Shown here piece by piece: positions 9,027 to 18,050 of a DNA stretch of 64,000 bases. The stretch covers positions 8,019,738-8,083,737 of the forward strand of contig NZ_LR593886.1 of assembly GCF_901538265.1 (NCBI RefSeq), in the 5' to 3' direction. Position 1 is the stretch's first letter. Each line of letters opens with the position of its first letter. A model generated the notes under the pieces. The model was not told the origin of the DNA and did not search any database. It saw only the letters and a list, made by a program, of their open reading frames with translations. The DNA comes from Gemmata massiliana (GTDB taxonomy: Bacteria > Planctomycetota > Planctomycetia > Gemmatales > Gemmataceae). Made by a program: the position numbers and the translations under genes.

Positions 9027-11216
9027 TTACGCCATGCCGGACACGGCCAGCAGCATGTCAATGAGCTTGATGCCGACGAACGGGATGACCACGCCGCCGA
9101 GTCCCCAGATCAGCAAGTTGCGCCGCAGGAGCGCGTCCGCACCCACCGGTCGGTACGTCACACCCCGAAGCGCGATCGGGATGAGCAGCGGAATGATGAT
9201 CGCGTTGAAGATGACCGCCGAGAGAATCGCCGAGGTCGGCGAGGTCAGGTTCATCACGTCGATGGCTTTGAGCCACGGGAGCGTCCCCGCGAACAGCGCC
9301 GGAACGATGGCGAAGTACTTCGCCAGGTCGTTCGCAATGCTGAACGTGGTGAGCGCGCCGCGCGTCATCAGGAGCTGCTTGCCGATCTCGACGACCTCGA
9401 TCAGTTTCGTCGGGTCGCTGTCGAGATCGACCATGTTGCCGGCTTCTTTGGCCGCCTGGGTGCCGCTGTTCATGGCCACCCCGAGATCCGCTTGCGCGAG
9501 GGCCGGGGCGTCGTTGGTCCCGTCGCCCATCATCGCCACGAGCCGCCCGCCCGCCTGCTCCTTGCGAATGTAGGCGAGCTTCGCTTCCGGGGTCGCCTCC
9601 GCGATGTAGTCATCGACCCCGGCCTGCTCCGCGATGCTCTTCGCGGTCAGTGGGTTGTCCCCGGTCACCATGACGGTGCGAATGCCCATCTTCCGCAATC
9701 GCTCGAACCGCTCTTTGATCCCCGGTTTGAGGATGTCTTCCAGCACGACTAACCCGACGATCGCGTTCCCCTCGGCGATCAGAAGGGGCGTCATCCCCTG
9801 ACTCGCGAACGAGTTCACCTGCTCGTCGGTGTGAGGAGGGATCACCCCGTTTTGCGCCTTGACGTACTTGATAACGGCGTCCGATGCGCCCTTGCGAATC
9901 ACCCGACCGTCCGGCAAATCCACACCGCTCATTCGGGTCTGCGCGGTGAACGCGATGAACCGCGCGCCCGACGGCGGGACCGCCGCGAGCGCAGTGGACG
10001 TGCGCCGTTGCAGTTCGACGATGCTCTTACCCTCGGGGGTTTCGTCGGCCGCACTGGACAGCGCCGCGAGTAACCCCACTTCGGTCGCGGCGAGGCTCCC
10101 CAGCGGGACGAACCGCGTCGCGCGGCGGTTCCCGAGCGTGATCGTCCCGGTCTTGTCGAGCAACAGTGTGTCGACGTCGCCGGCCACTTCGACCGCCTTA
10201 CCGCTCTTGGCGATCAGGTTCGCCCGCAGCGCGCGGTCCATACCCGCGATCCCGATCGCCGCGAGCAGCGCACCGATGGTGGTCGGGATCAGGCACACGA
10301 GCAGCGCGACCAGCGTCGGGACGTCGGTGCCCAAACTCTTCAATTCGGTCGCGCCGACGAAGCCTTTCATGTACTCCTCGGCGTGTGCGGCCATCGGCCA
10401 CAGCGCCACCACCACAATCAAGAAAATCAGCGTGAACGCGGAAAGCACGAGCGAGAGCGCGATCTCGTTCGGCGTCCGCTGCCGGGCCGCGCCTTCGACC
10501 AGCGCGATCATCCGGTCCAGGAACGATTCCCCCGGCGCCGCGGTCACGCGCACCAGGATCGCATCGGACAGAACTCGCGTCCCGCCCGTTACGCCGGAGC
10601 GGTCGCCGCCGGACTCGCGCACCACAGGTGCGGATTCACCCGTAATGGCGGATTCGTCCACCGACGCGACGCCCTCGACGATCTCGCCGTCGCCGGGGAT
10701 GACCTGACCGGCCTCGACGATCACCAGATCACCGGGCTTGAGTCGCGTGGACGGCACTTCGTCGATGAACGATCGCGGTTCGCGCAACCACGCAGCAAGT
10801 GTGCCAGCCGGTACGCGGGCCGTGTCCGAAACGCGCAGCCGTTGGGCCGGGGATTCCTGCCGCGTCTTCCGAAGAGCGTCGGCCTGGGCCTTTCCGCGTG
10901 CTTCGGCGAGAGCTTCGGCGAAGTTCGCGAAGAGCACCGTCAGGAGCAGCCACACGTCCAGCGCGATCAGGTAGCCGAGCGTGGCCATCGTGGAGCCGGG
11001 TGCGATCACCTTGTACGCCGTGTAGACGAACGACAGCACGGTGCCGACTTCGACCACGAACATCACCGGGTTCTTCCACAGGATGTCCGGTCGCAGCATG
11101 ACAACGGCACGCACCAGAGCCGCACGCAGCAGGTCGGGCGCGAACAGGCTCATGCGCCGACTCGCTCGGCGAGCCAGCTTCGGATCGGTTTCGGGAGGCA
11201 TCAATATCGCGGACAT
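9027..11216 (-). CDS. kdpB: Potassium-transporting P-type ATPase subunit B
   Basis: KdpB is the ATP-hydrolysing subunit of the high-affinity potassium pump. The 729-residue protein shows the actuator motif ITGES (near 192), the phosphorylation site [12 protein letters not shown] (Asp near 352), the hinge [16 protein letters not shown] (near 565) and the membrane segments expected of a P1A ATPase. [19 protein letters not shown] is the membrane stretch typical of KdpB. It is slightly longer than E. coli KdpB (about 680), mostly at the N-terminus. It lies between kdpA and kdpC, with a 100-base gap from kdpA that holds two hairpins. Confidence 0.95.
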   Translation of the reverse strand: MSAILMPPETDPKLARRASRRMSLFAPDLLRAALVRAVVMLRPDILWKNPVMFVVEVGTVLSFVYTAYKVIAPGSTMATLGYLIALDVWLLLTVLFANFAEALAEARGKAQADALRKTRQESPAQRLRVSDTARVPAGTLAAWLREPRSFIDEVPSTRLKPGDLVIVEAGQVIPGDGEIVEGVASVDESAITGESAPVVRESGGDRSGVTGGTRVLSDAILVRVTAAPGESFLDRMIALVEGAARQRTPNEIALSLVLSAFTLIFLIVVVALWPMAAHAEEYMKGFVGATELKSLGTDVPTLVALLVCLIPTTIGALLAAIGIAGMDRALRANLIAKSGKAVEVAGDVDTLLLDKTGTITLGNRRATRFVPLGSLAATEVGLLAALSSAADETPEGKSIVELQRRTSTALAAVPPSGARFIAFTAQTRMSGVDLPDGRVIRKGASDAVIKYVKAQNGVIPPHTDEQVNSFASQGMTPLLIAEGNAIVGLVVLEDILKPGIKERFERLRKMGIRTVMVTGDNPLTAKSIAEQAGVDDYIAEATPEAKLAYIRKEQAGGRLVAMMGDGTNDAPALAQADLGVAMNSGTQAAKEAGNMVDLDSDPTKLIEVVEIGKQLLMTRGALTTFSIANDLAKYFAIVPALFAGTLPWLKAIDVMNLTSPTSAILSAVIFNAIIIPLLIPIALRGVTYRPVGADALLRRNLLIWGLGGVVIPFVGIKLIDMLLAVSGMA

Positions 11217-11249
11217 ATTCGTTGTGTGTAGTTAGAGTTTTGGGCGATC

Positions 11250-11306
11250 GGCCGGCGTTCACCGGCCGCGATTCCCCTGGGACCGTGAATGAACACAGTC
11301 CCAGGG
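11250..11306 (-). promoter_or_regulatory. Two tandem hairpins in the kdpA-kdpB gap
   Basis: GGCCGG at 11250-11255 pairs with CCGGCC at 11262-11267, and CCCTGGGAC at 11275-11283 pairs with GTCCCAGGG at 11298-11306. Neither is followed by a T tract on the minus strand. They could be mRNA-processing or stability elements, or a partial attenuator that lowers KdpB and KdpC relative to KdpA. Confidence 0.4.
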
Positions 11307-11316
11307 ACGATCCCAA

Positions 11317-13155
11317 TTAGCGACCGAACGGCATCGGCCCGAAGTGCTCGGCTACCGGTCCCAGGCACACGGCCGGGAGGAACAGCAGCGCGCCGACCAG
11401 GAGCACCGTGCCCAGCAACACGAACCCGAACGTAACGGTGTCCGTGCGCATGGTCCCGGACGTGAACGGGGTCGTCTTCTTTCGCGCGAGGCTGGCCGCC
11501 AGCGCGAGCGGGGCGACGATCGGAATGAACCGGCTCAGGAGCATCACCAATCCCGTCGCAATGTCCCAGTGGGCCGCGAACGGCGCCGGGGTCGAAAGGT
11601 TCTTCTTCGCGTCGTTGAACCCGTGCGTGTCACCCAGCCCCTCGAACCCGGACCCATTGTTCGCGCTCGCCGAGCTGAACTCGTAGAGGATCTCACTGAA
11701 CCCGTGCGGTCCCGGGTTGTTGGTCGCCACCGTGCCCCAATCGAGGGCCGCGAACAGCCCGGTGGGACCGAGCACCATGACCGGGTGAATGAGCAGCGCG
11801 AGCATCGCCAGCTTCATCTCGCGCGATTCGATCTTCTTGCCCAAATACTCCGGGGTGCGGCCGACCATCAGCCCGGCCAGGAACACGCCCACGACCAGGT
11901 AGATCAGCATGTTAATCATGCCGACGCCCTTGCCGCCGAACACGCAGTTCAGTTGCATCCCAGCCAGCGGAGTGATCCCCGCCAGCGGGTTCAGGCTGTC
12001 GTGCATGCAGTTCACCGACCCACAGGTGACCGCAGTAGTCACGGCCGAGAATGTCGCGCCTGCGGACGGGCCGAAGCGCAGTTCCTTGCCCTCCAGGTTG
12101 CCGAGCCCCTCCTGATCGACCGGTAGCGTGACCAGTGCGGGTACGACCTTCTCCGGCGCACCGGCGATTTTCACGGTGCGCTCGGGCTGCGCCAGTAACC
12201 CGGGGTTCGGCTTCAGGGTGTCGTGATAGACGGCCCAGCCGATCATCGCCGCGAACATCACCATCATCACGGCGTAGATCACCGCCGCGTGGCGCATCTG
12301 GTTCAGCATCCGCCCGAACATCACGACGAGCGAAAACGGAAAGATCAGGATGCTGACGCACTCCAGGTAGTTGGTCCACGCGCTCGGGTTCTCGAACGGG
12401 TGCGCCGAGTTCGCGCCGAAGAACCCACCGCCGTTGGTGCCCAGGTGCTTGATCGGGAGAACCGCCGCGACCGGTCCGCGTGCGATCACTTGCGGCTTCG
12501 GCACGTCCTTGCCGTCCACGGTTTCAGTGCCCATCGCGCCGACCTGGACGGTTTGCGCTTCCGCCGCCGGTTCGAGGGTCATGGGCATGCCGGACGCGAT
12601 CAGTAGCACCCCGGTGAGGACGCTGAACGGCACGAACACGTACATCACCACGCGCCACATGTCCACGTAGTAGTTGCCCATGTGCGGGTCGCCCCGCAGC
12701 CCGCGGATGACAGCGGCGAGCGCGCAGAACCCGACCGCGGCCGAGGTGAACATGTTCCAGACGACGAACACGAGCTGCGAGAAGTACGACAGGTGCTGCT
12801 CGCCCGAGTAGTGCTGGAGGTTGGTGTTCGTGAGGAACGAGGTCACGGTGTTGAAGATCGTGGTCGGGGACAGCATCCCCTTCCCGTCCTTGAACACCGG
12901 GTCCGACTGGTTCAGCGGCAGCACCGGCTGGAGCGCGAGCACCAGGTACCCGAACACGAACATGACCGTGTTAAACAACAACAGGCTGACCGCGTACTGT
13001 TTCCAGGTTTGCGGTCCGGTATCGAGTCGGCGCTCGACCCAGCGGAGCGGGCCGAACCCCCTGTACTTGCCGTCAATAACGCCGGCCAGGTAGCGCCCCA
13101 TAGGAACGGAGAGCAAGACCGTGGTGCCGACGATCAGTAATGGAAGGAGCCACAT
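11317..13155 (-). CDS. kdpA: Potassium-transporting ATPase subunit A
   Basis: KdpA is the channel-like, potassium-binding subunit of KdpFABC and descends from the SKT transporter family. The 612-residue protein is hydrophobic throughout. It carries the repeated selectivity-filter-like segments expected of the family: NTVTSFLTNTNLQHYSGE, LGTNGGGFFGANSAHPFENP, VTCGSVNCMHDSLNPLAG and SSASANNGSGFEGL. It is modestly longer than E. coli KdpA (557). The start ATG at 13155 begins MWLLPLLIVGTTVLLSVPMG, matching the known N-terminal helix. It follows kdpF by 66 bases. Confidence 0.95.
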   Translation of the reverse strand: MWLLPLLIVGTTVLLSVPMGRYLAGVIDGKYRGFGPLRWVERRLDTGPQTWKQYAVSLLLFNTVMFVFGYLVLALQPVLPLNQSDPVFKDGKGMLSPTTIFNTVTSFLTNTNLQHYSGEQHLSYFSQLVFVVWNMFTSAAVGFCALAAVIRGLRGDPHMGNYYVDMWRVVMYVFVPFSVLTGVLLIASGMPMTLEPAAEAQTVQVGAMGTETVDGKDVPKPQVIARGPVAAVLPIKHLGTNGGGFFGANSAHPFENPSAWTNYLECVSILIFPFSLVVMFGRMLNQMRHAAVIYAVMMVMFAAMIGWAVYHDTLKPNPGLLAQPERTVKIAGAPEKVVPALVTLPVDQEGLGNLEGKELRFGPSAGATFSAVTTAVTCGSVNCMHDSLNPLAGITPLAGMQLNCVFGGKGVGMINMLIYLVVGVFLAGLMVGRTPEYLGKKIESREMKLAMLALLIHPVMVLGPTGLFAALDWGTVATNNPGPHGFSEILYEFSSASANNGSGFEGLGDTHGFNDAKKNLSTPAPFAAHWDIATGLVMLLSRFIPIVAPLALAASLARKKTTPFTSGTMRTDTVTFGFVLLGTVLLVGALLFLPAVCLGPVAEHFGPMPFGR

Positions 13156-13221
13156 GGCGGTACTCTTAAATCAAGGGAGCGCGAAATCTGATTGGATGGT
13201 CCGCACTGATGCGGAACCGAT

Positions 13222-13302
13222 TTAGAACCGTTCGGGCCGCAGGAGCGCGGCGAGCAGGTACACGAACAGGAACAGGGTCACGGCCACGGTGATCCAGATC
13301 AC
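13222..13302 (-). CDS. kdpF: KdpF, small stabilising subunit of the potassium pump
   Basis: This is a 26-residue ORF from GTG at 13302 to TAA at 13222. It sits 6 bases after the body of a good GGAG ribosome site that overlaps the stop of the upstream 31-aa ORF. The translation is a single membrane helix ending in LLRPERF; the sequence VYLLAALLRPERF matches the family signature of KdpF. KdpF is a short single-pass lipid-like peptide that stabilises KdpABC. The position directly before kdpA supports the call. It is too short for routine ORF finders. Confidence 0.85.
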   Translation of the reverse strand: MIWITVAVTLFLFVYLLAALLRPERF

Positions 13303-13313
13303 GGTAGTTCTCC

Positions 13314-13409
13314 TCACACCTTGTCGCACGCGACGACGAAGGCGAACATGAGCGCGAAAACGACTAGCCCGATGCCGATGGTCACCGGCACCCAGAACTC
13401 AAGGGACAT
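13314..13409 (-). CDS. 31-aa single-pass membrane peptide leading the kdp operon
   Basis: An ATG at 13409, preceded by GGAGG (CCGGAGGATCGTGAG), opens a 31-codon frame ending at TGA 13314-13316. The peptide starts MSLEFWVPVTIGIGLVVFAL, continues with a further hydrophobic stretch and ends VACDKV. It is therefore one membrane helix with a short charged tail. The stop lies 11 bases before the kdpF start, and the kdpF ribosome site begins at this stop. I do not know a named family for it. Position and coupling suggest an extra small subunit or a leader peptide of the Kdp complex, which is inference. Confidence 0.65.
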   Translation of the reverse strand: MSLEFWVPVTIGIGLVVFALMFAFVVACDKV

Positions 13410-13539
13410 CTCACGATCCTCCGGCAGCGATGTTGCGTTATCCCTCTTGGCAGTTCCCGCGCCGAAGTTCGCGGAATCGCCGAACCGCTGGAAATGACGA
13501 GACTTACGAAATTGGCTCTCTCAACTCCGCGTCCACGCG

Positions 13540-13578
13540 GGTTGCGAACCGCACGACGAGGATTGCAAACTGCAACCC
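13540..13578. promoter_or_regulatory. Two dyads between kdp and its regulator operon
   Basis: The 177-base divergent region (13410-13586) holds GGTT-GCG-AACC at 13540-13550 and a longer interrupted dyad at 13560-13578, GG-N-TTGCA-N3-TGCAA-N-CC. The second dyad ends 8 bases before the activator start. They could be enhancer or autoregulatory operator sites for the NtrC-type activator. A weak sigma-54-like GG-N10-GC (TTGGCA at 13447-13452, GC at 13461-13462) faces the regulator operon. I found no convincing -24/-12 element facing kdp. Confidence 0.3.
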
Positions 13579-13586
13579 GGTGACCC

Positions 13587-14954
13587 ATGAAGCACACGAC
13601 CGAGCCGTTTAACCTGCTCGTGATCGACGACGAGACGGCGCTGCGCCGGACACTCCGGACGGCGCTGGAGAGCATGGACCACAAGGTCACCGAAGCCGCG
13701 AACTCCGCGCAAGCGCTGGAGGCGGTCCGGCGCCAGCGCTTCGACCTCGCGTTCCTCGACCTGAAACTCGGAACGGAAAAGGGACTGGACCTGCTCCCCG
13801 AACTGCTCCGCTCCGCGGGCGACCTGCACGTCGTCATCGTGACCGCGTTCGCCGGGTTCGATTCCGCGGTCGAAGCCATGCGAAAGGGGGCGTTCGACTA
13901 TCTGCCCAAGCCGTTCACCCCGAACCAGATCCGGATGGTGCTCGACCGGTCGGCCCTCGTTCGCGGGTTGCGGAACCGGGTCGCAGCGCTCGAAGAACGA
14001 GTCGGTGGCCCGGACCCGGCGACCGAACTGGAGACCCAGGAACCCGCTATGCAGCGCGTTCTCGATGCCGCCTTTCAGGTCGCCCCGACGGACGCAACGG
14101 TATTGCTCCGCGGTGAGAGCGGGACCGGCAAGAACGTGCTCGCCCGGGCGCTTCACGCCCGGAGCAAGCGATCCAAGCGCCCGTTCGTGACGGTCCACTG
14201 CCCGAGCTTGTCGGCCGAGCTGTTGGAAAGCGACCTGTTCGGGCACACGCGAGGAGCGTTTACCGGCGCCGTGCAGGACAAAACCGGGAAGGTGGACGCG
14301 GCCGACGGCGGAACGCTCTTTCTGGACGAAGTGGGCGACCTCCCGCCCGTTCTTCAGCCGAAGCTGCTCCGGCTCGTCCAGGATCGCGAGTACGAGCGCG
14401 TCGGGGAGCCGATCGTGCGCCGGGCGGACGTGCGCATCGTCGCCGCGACCAACCGCCCGCTCGAAGCAGAAGTCGCCGCGGGGCGGTTCCGGGAAGACCT
14501 GTTCTACCGGCTCAACGTGATCGACCTGACGGTCCCTTCCCTGCGCTCGCGGCGAAAAGATCTGCTGTCCATCGCACGCGGACTGCTCGCGTTCTTCAAC
14601 CGTCAATCCGGCAAGTCAGTGACCGGCTTCACCGCGGAAGCCGAAGCGGTCATGAACGCTTACTCGTGGCCGGGTAACGTGCGCGAGTTGCGGAACGCGG
14701 TCGAGCGCGGCGTCATCATGACCGCGGGGCCGGAAATCGGGGTGGAGCACCTGCCCGGTCAGCTCACTACCGCTCCCGCGCCGCGAATGGAAATCGGCGG
14801 GCACGTCACGCTCGAAGACCTGGAAGCCGAGCACATTCGCCGAGTAATCGCATCGGCCCCGTCACTCGACGAGGCCGCCCAGGTTCTCGGCATCGACCCG
14901 AGCACGTTGTGGCGCAAGCGGAAGCGGTCGAACCCGCCGAAGGGGAACCCATGA
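13587..14954 (+). CDS. NtrC-family sigma-54-dependent response regulator of the kdp locus
   Basis: The 455-residue protein has three domains. Residues 1-125 are a receiver with acidic pair Asp14/Asp15, phospho-acceptor Asp58 (FLDLKLG) and Lys in DYLPKPF. Residues 145-380 are an AAA+ sigma-54 activator with Walker A GESGTGKN (near 176), the sigma-54 contact loop GAFTGA (near 221) and Walker B GGTLFLDEVGDL (near 240). The C-terminus is a Fis-type helix-turn-helix (LDEAAQVLGIDPSTLWRKRK). It should activate sigma-54 promoters when phosphorylated. It is divergent from kdpFABC and its stop overlaps the kinase start as ATGA. KdpE of most bacteria is an OmpR-type regulator, so this is an unusual partner. 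Confidence 0.88.
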   Translation: MKHTTEPFNLLVIDDETALRRTLRTALESMDHKVTEAANSAQALEAVRRQRFDLAFLDLKLGTEKGLDLLPELLRSAGDLHVVIVTAFAGFDSAVEAMRKGAFDYLPKPFTPNQIRMVLDRSALVRGLRNRVAALEERVGGPDPATELETQEPAMQRVLDAAFQVAPTDATVLLRGESGTGKNVLARALHARSKRSKRPFVTVHCPSLSAELLESDLFGHTRGAFTGAVQDKTGKVDAADGGTLFLDEVGDLPPVLQPKLLRLVQDREYERVGEPIVRRADVRIVAATNRPLEAEVAAGRFREDLFYRLNVIDLTVPSLRSRRKDLLSIARGLLAFFNRQSGKSVTGFTAEAEAVMNAYSWPGNVRELRNAVERGVIMTAGPEIGVEHLPGQLTTAPAPRMEIGGHVTLEDLEAEHIRRVIASAPSLDEAAQVLGIDPSTLWRKRKRSNPPKGNP

Positions 14955-16837
14955 GACTGCGCACCCGCATCTTGCTCGCGTTCTTGCCGCTCGTCGCGCT
15001 CCTGACCGCACTCGGGACCATCGGGTTCGCGCAGCTCGACCGGACCGGCACGCGGATCGACGCGATCCTGGAAGAGAACTATGCCAGCGTTCAGGCCATG
15101 TTCCGCTTGAACGAGGCGCTAGAGCGAATGGACTCGTCGTTCCAGTTCGCACTATCGGGCCGGACTCCGGAAAAGGAAGCAGAAGCCCGGAACCAGTTCG
15201 AGGCGCACTGGCGCGCGTTCGAAGAGCAGTTCCGGATCGAAGAGAGCAACGTCACCATTCACCCGGACGAGGACGAACTGGTCACGCGGTTACGAATCCT
15301 GAAAGACGACTACCGCCGGCGCGGGGTGCGGTTCTTCGCCCCGTCCCGCGCCCCGACGGGGCGACACACGGACTACGAGGGCGCCTCGGGCGATCCCGGC
15401 CTACTCGGTACGTTCCGGGAGATCAAAGTCGTGTCCGGCGAGATCCTCCGCATCAATCAGCAGAGCATGGAACGCGCCCGGGACGATGCACGCCACACGG
15501 CGCGCCGGGCACTCATCGGATTCGGGATCAGCCTCGGCGCCCTGGTCGCGCTCGTGTTCGGGATCGCGTGGTACCTGCTCCGCAAGATTCTCGGGCCGAT
15601 CCGGGCCGTGACCGAAGCGGCACAGGCGATCGGCGGATCGGGGCAACTCGACCGCGAAGTCCCTGTCTTCGGCCGGGATGAACTCGGTCAACTCGCCCAA
15701 TCCTTCAACGCGATGACCGCGCAGTTGCGCGTCTACCGGCGCTCGAACCTGGACCGAATGGTGCGCGCCCAGCGCACGGCGCAAGCGACGATCGATTCGT
15801 TCTCTGACCCGATTCTCGTGGTAGAACCGGGCGGGCGCGTGGAACTGGCCAATCCCCCAGCCCAGGGGCTGCTTGGCGTCGCGCCAGCGGGGAGCGATAC
15901 CGGCCCAATGTGGCAGCCACCCGATCCGCTCCGCGTGCCGCTGGCGGACGCTCTCCAGGCTCAGCGCGCGTACCAGCCGGAAGGCTTCGATCAGGTCGTG
16001 TCGTTCCGAGCGGCGGGGGAGGAGCGCACGTACCTGCCACAAATACGCCCGATCCGTTCCCCGGAGGGCGATACCCTCGGCGCCGCGGTGGTCCTGAACG
16101 ACGTGACCCGATTCCGGCTGCTCGACCAGTTCAAGTCGGACCTCGTTGCGACCGTGAGCCACGAGTTGAAAACGCCGCTCACCTCGGTACGCCTGGCCGT
16201 TCACGTCCTCCTCGAAGAAACGGTGGGGCCGCTCACCCCCAAGCAAACGGAATTGTTGCTGGATGCACGCGACGGCAGCGAACGGCTCCTCGCACTCATT
16301 GACCAGTTGCTCGCGCTCGCACGGCTCCAGCGCCCGCGTGACGAAACGACGTTCACCCCCGCGGACCCGGCCGAGCTACTCAGACACGCGGCAGAAGAAG
16401 TGCGATCAAGGGCCACCGACAAACACGTCGAACTGGCTCTCACGGAAAATGAACCGGCTCCTCCAGTCGCAGTCGATGCGACCCGAATCGGCCAGGCGCT
16501 CGGCAACATCCTCAACAACGCGATCACCTACACCGCGCCCGGCGGTCGGATCACACTCGCCGCCGGCTCAGCAGCAGACGGGCGCGTGGTCCTCACGATC
16601 GCCGATACGGGCGTCGGTATCCCGGCGGAATACCTCCCGCACGTGTTCGACCGGTTCTTCCGCATCCCGGGGCAAAGTGACGAGGCCGGCACCGGCCTGG
16701 GGCTGGCGATCGTGAAGGAAGTGGTCACGGCCCACAGGGGGGAAGTCACGTGCGTGAGCGAACCCGGAAAAGGAACAACGTTCCGGATCACGCTCCCCGC
16801 CTGGGACGAGCGAACGGGAGCACACCATGACCACTGA
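14951..16837 (+). CDS. Membrane sensor histidine kinase (HAMP-PAS-HisKA-HATPase) of the kdp locus
   Basis: The start is the ATG at 14951, overlapping the regulator stop; an upstream in-frame start at 14909 lies within the regulator gene and is unlikely. The protein of 628 residues has membrane helix 1 (about 5-25), a helical extracytoplasmic region, membrane helix 2 (about 183-207), HAMP, and a PAS-like region (about 275-390). It then has HisKA with ATVSHELKTPLTSVR (His near 404) and HATPase_c with NILNNAITYTAP, DTGVGIP and GTGLGLAIV. All catalytic boxes are present. It probably phosphorylates the co-transcribed NtrC-type regulator. It lacks the KdpD sensor domain, which is encoded separately just downstream. 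Confidence 0.88.
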   Translation: MRLRTRILLAFLPLVALLTALGTIGFAQLDRTGTRIDAILEENYASVQAMFRLNEALERMDSSFQFALSGRTPEKEAEARNQFEAHWRAFEEQFRIEESNVTIHPDEDELVTRLRILKDDYRRRGVRFFAPSRAPTGRHTDYEGASGDPGLLGTFREIKVVSGEILRINQQSMERARDDARHTARRALIGFGISLGALVALVFGIAWYLLRKILGPIRAVTEAAQAIGGSGQLDREVPVFGRDELGQLAQSFNAMTAQLRVYRRSNLDRMVRAQRTAQATIDSFSDPILVVEPGGRVELANPPAQGLLGVAPAGSDTGPMWQPPDPLRVPLADALQAQRAYQPEGFDQVVSFRAAGEERTYLPQIRPIRSPEGDTLGAAVVLNDVTRFRLLDQFKSDLVATVSHELKTPLTSVRLAVHVLLEETVGPLTPKQTELLLDARDGSERLLALIDQLLALARLQRPRDETTFTPADPAELLRHAAEEVRSRATDKHVELALTENEPAPPVAVDATRIGQALGNILNNAITYTAPGGRITLAAGSAADGRVVLTIADTGVGIPAEYLPHVFDRFFRIPGQSDEAGTGLGLAIVKEVVTAHRGEVTCVSEPGKGTTFRITLPAWDERTGAHHDH

Positions 16838-17960
16838 CACGGCTCGCCCCAATCCCGAACGGTTCCTGACGCTCTTGCGGGAACAGCAGCGCGGCCGACT
16901 GAAGGTCTATCTCGGCTTCGCGCCCGGCGTGGGCAAGACCTACGAGATGCTCCAGGAGGGCCACCGGCTCCGCAAGCAGAACGTGGACGTGGTCATCGGA
17001 GTGGTCGAGACGCACGGGCGCGCGGACACCGCCGCGCTCATCAACGATCTCGAACAGGTTCCGCGGCGCAAGCTCGAATACCACGGCGTCGTGCTCGAAG
17101 AAATGGACCTGGACGCGATGCTCCACCGCCGACCGACGGTCGCTCTCGTGGACGAACTGGCGCACACCAACGCGCCGGGCGGCCGACACGCGAAGCGCTA
17201 CCAGGACGTCGAGACGCTCCTTCAAGCCGGGATCAGCGTCATCACCACGATGAACGTCCAGCACCTCGAAAGCCTGTACGACATCGTCGAACGGTTCGCC
17301 GGGGTGAAGGTCAAGGAGCGGGTGCCCGATTACGTGCTCGCGCAGGCGCACCAAGTCGTTAACGTGGACCTGCCCGCGGAGGATCTTCAGGAACGGTTGC
17401 GGGCCGGAAAAGTGTACCCGCCGGAGCGGGCCGAACGCGCGCTGGCGAACTTCTTCACCGAGCCGAACCTGAACCAGCTCCGCGAGATCGCGCTGGAACA
17501 GGTGGCGCACGTCCTGGACCGGCGCCGACACGAGCGCGACGGCGCGGCGCAAGCGAACACGTCCGCGCGGGTCATGGTGTGCTTATCGAGCCGCAGCCCC
17601 AACGCGCTGCGGTTGCTCCGCAAGGGCGCACGACTCGCCGACCGCCTCGGCGCCCCGTGGTTCGCGGTCTACGTGCAAACTCCAGGCGAAAGTACGGAGA
17701 AAACCGACGCCGCGACTCAGCGCCGCGTGGCCGATTCCCTTGCCCTCGCACAGCAACTCGACGGCGTGCCGCTCACATTCAAGGGGGCCGATTTCCCGTC
17801 CGCGGTGGCCGCGTTCGTGACGGAGTACGGCATCACGCACCTCGTGATGGGCCGCCCGCAGCGCCCGTGGTACCGGCGCTGGCTCGGCCCATCGCTCGTT
17901 GACCGGCTTCTCCACACAGTGCGCGGGGTCGATGTCGTCATCGTGGACACAACGACATAA
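16827..17960 (+). CDS. Stand-alone KdpD N-terminal sensor domain with USP domain
   Basis: Residues 1-215 match the KdpD osmosensitive sensor domain: Walker A GFAPGVGKTYEM (near 30), VETHGRADT, and DELAHTNAPGGRHAKR (near 109). Residues about 245-377 form a universal-stress-protein-like domain beginning ARVMVCLSSRSPNALRLL and containing HLVMGRPQRPWYRRWLG. In typical KdpD this unit is fused to four membrane helices and a kinase core. Here the protein ends at 377 residues, with no membrane helix and no kinase. The gene overlaps the histidine kinase by 11 bases, so the two are coupled. It probably acts in trans on that kinase as a cytoplasmic K+ or ATP/c-di-AMP sensor, which is inference. Confidence 0.88.
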   Translation: MTTDTARPNPERFLTLLREQQRGRLKVYLGFAPGVGKTYEMLQEGHRLRKQNVDVVIGVVETHGRADTAALINDLEQVPRRKLEYHGVVLEEMDLDAMLHRRPTVALVDELAHTNAPGGRHAKRYQDVETLLQAGISVITTMNVQHLESLYDIVERFAGVKVKERVPDYVLAQAHQVVNVDLPAEDLQERLRAGKVYPPERAERALANFFTEPNLNQLREIALEQVAHVLDRRRHERDGAAQANTSARVMVCLSSRSPNALRLLRKGARLADRLGAPWFAVYVQTPGESTEKTDAATQRRVADSLALAQQLDGVPLTFKGADFPSAVAAFVTEYGITHLVMGRPQRPWYRRWLGPSLVDRLLHTVRGVDVVIVDTTT

Positions 17961-18050
17961 ATGAGGCCACATTACGTCGCGCTTGTGGAACCGACCCGAT
18001 AACGGGTAAAATCGTTGCACGCTGACCGTTCCGCGCCACCGGAGTCTGCC

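Noticed and set aside
13447-13463. A possible sigma-54 promoter (TTGGCA, 8-base gap, GC) facing the regulator operon
   Set aside because: The -24 half is acceptable but the -12 half lacks TTGC. Reported only as a weak mention, not as a promoter.
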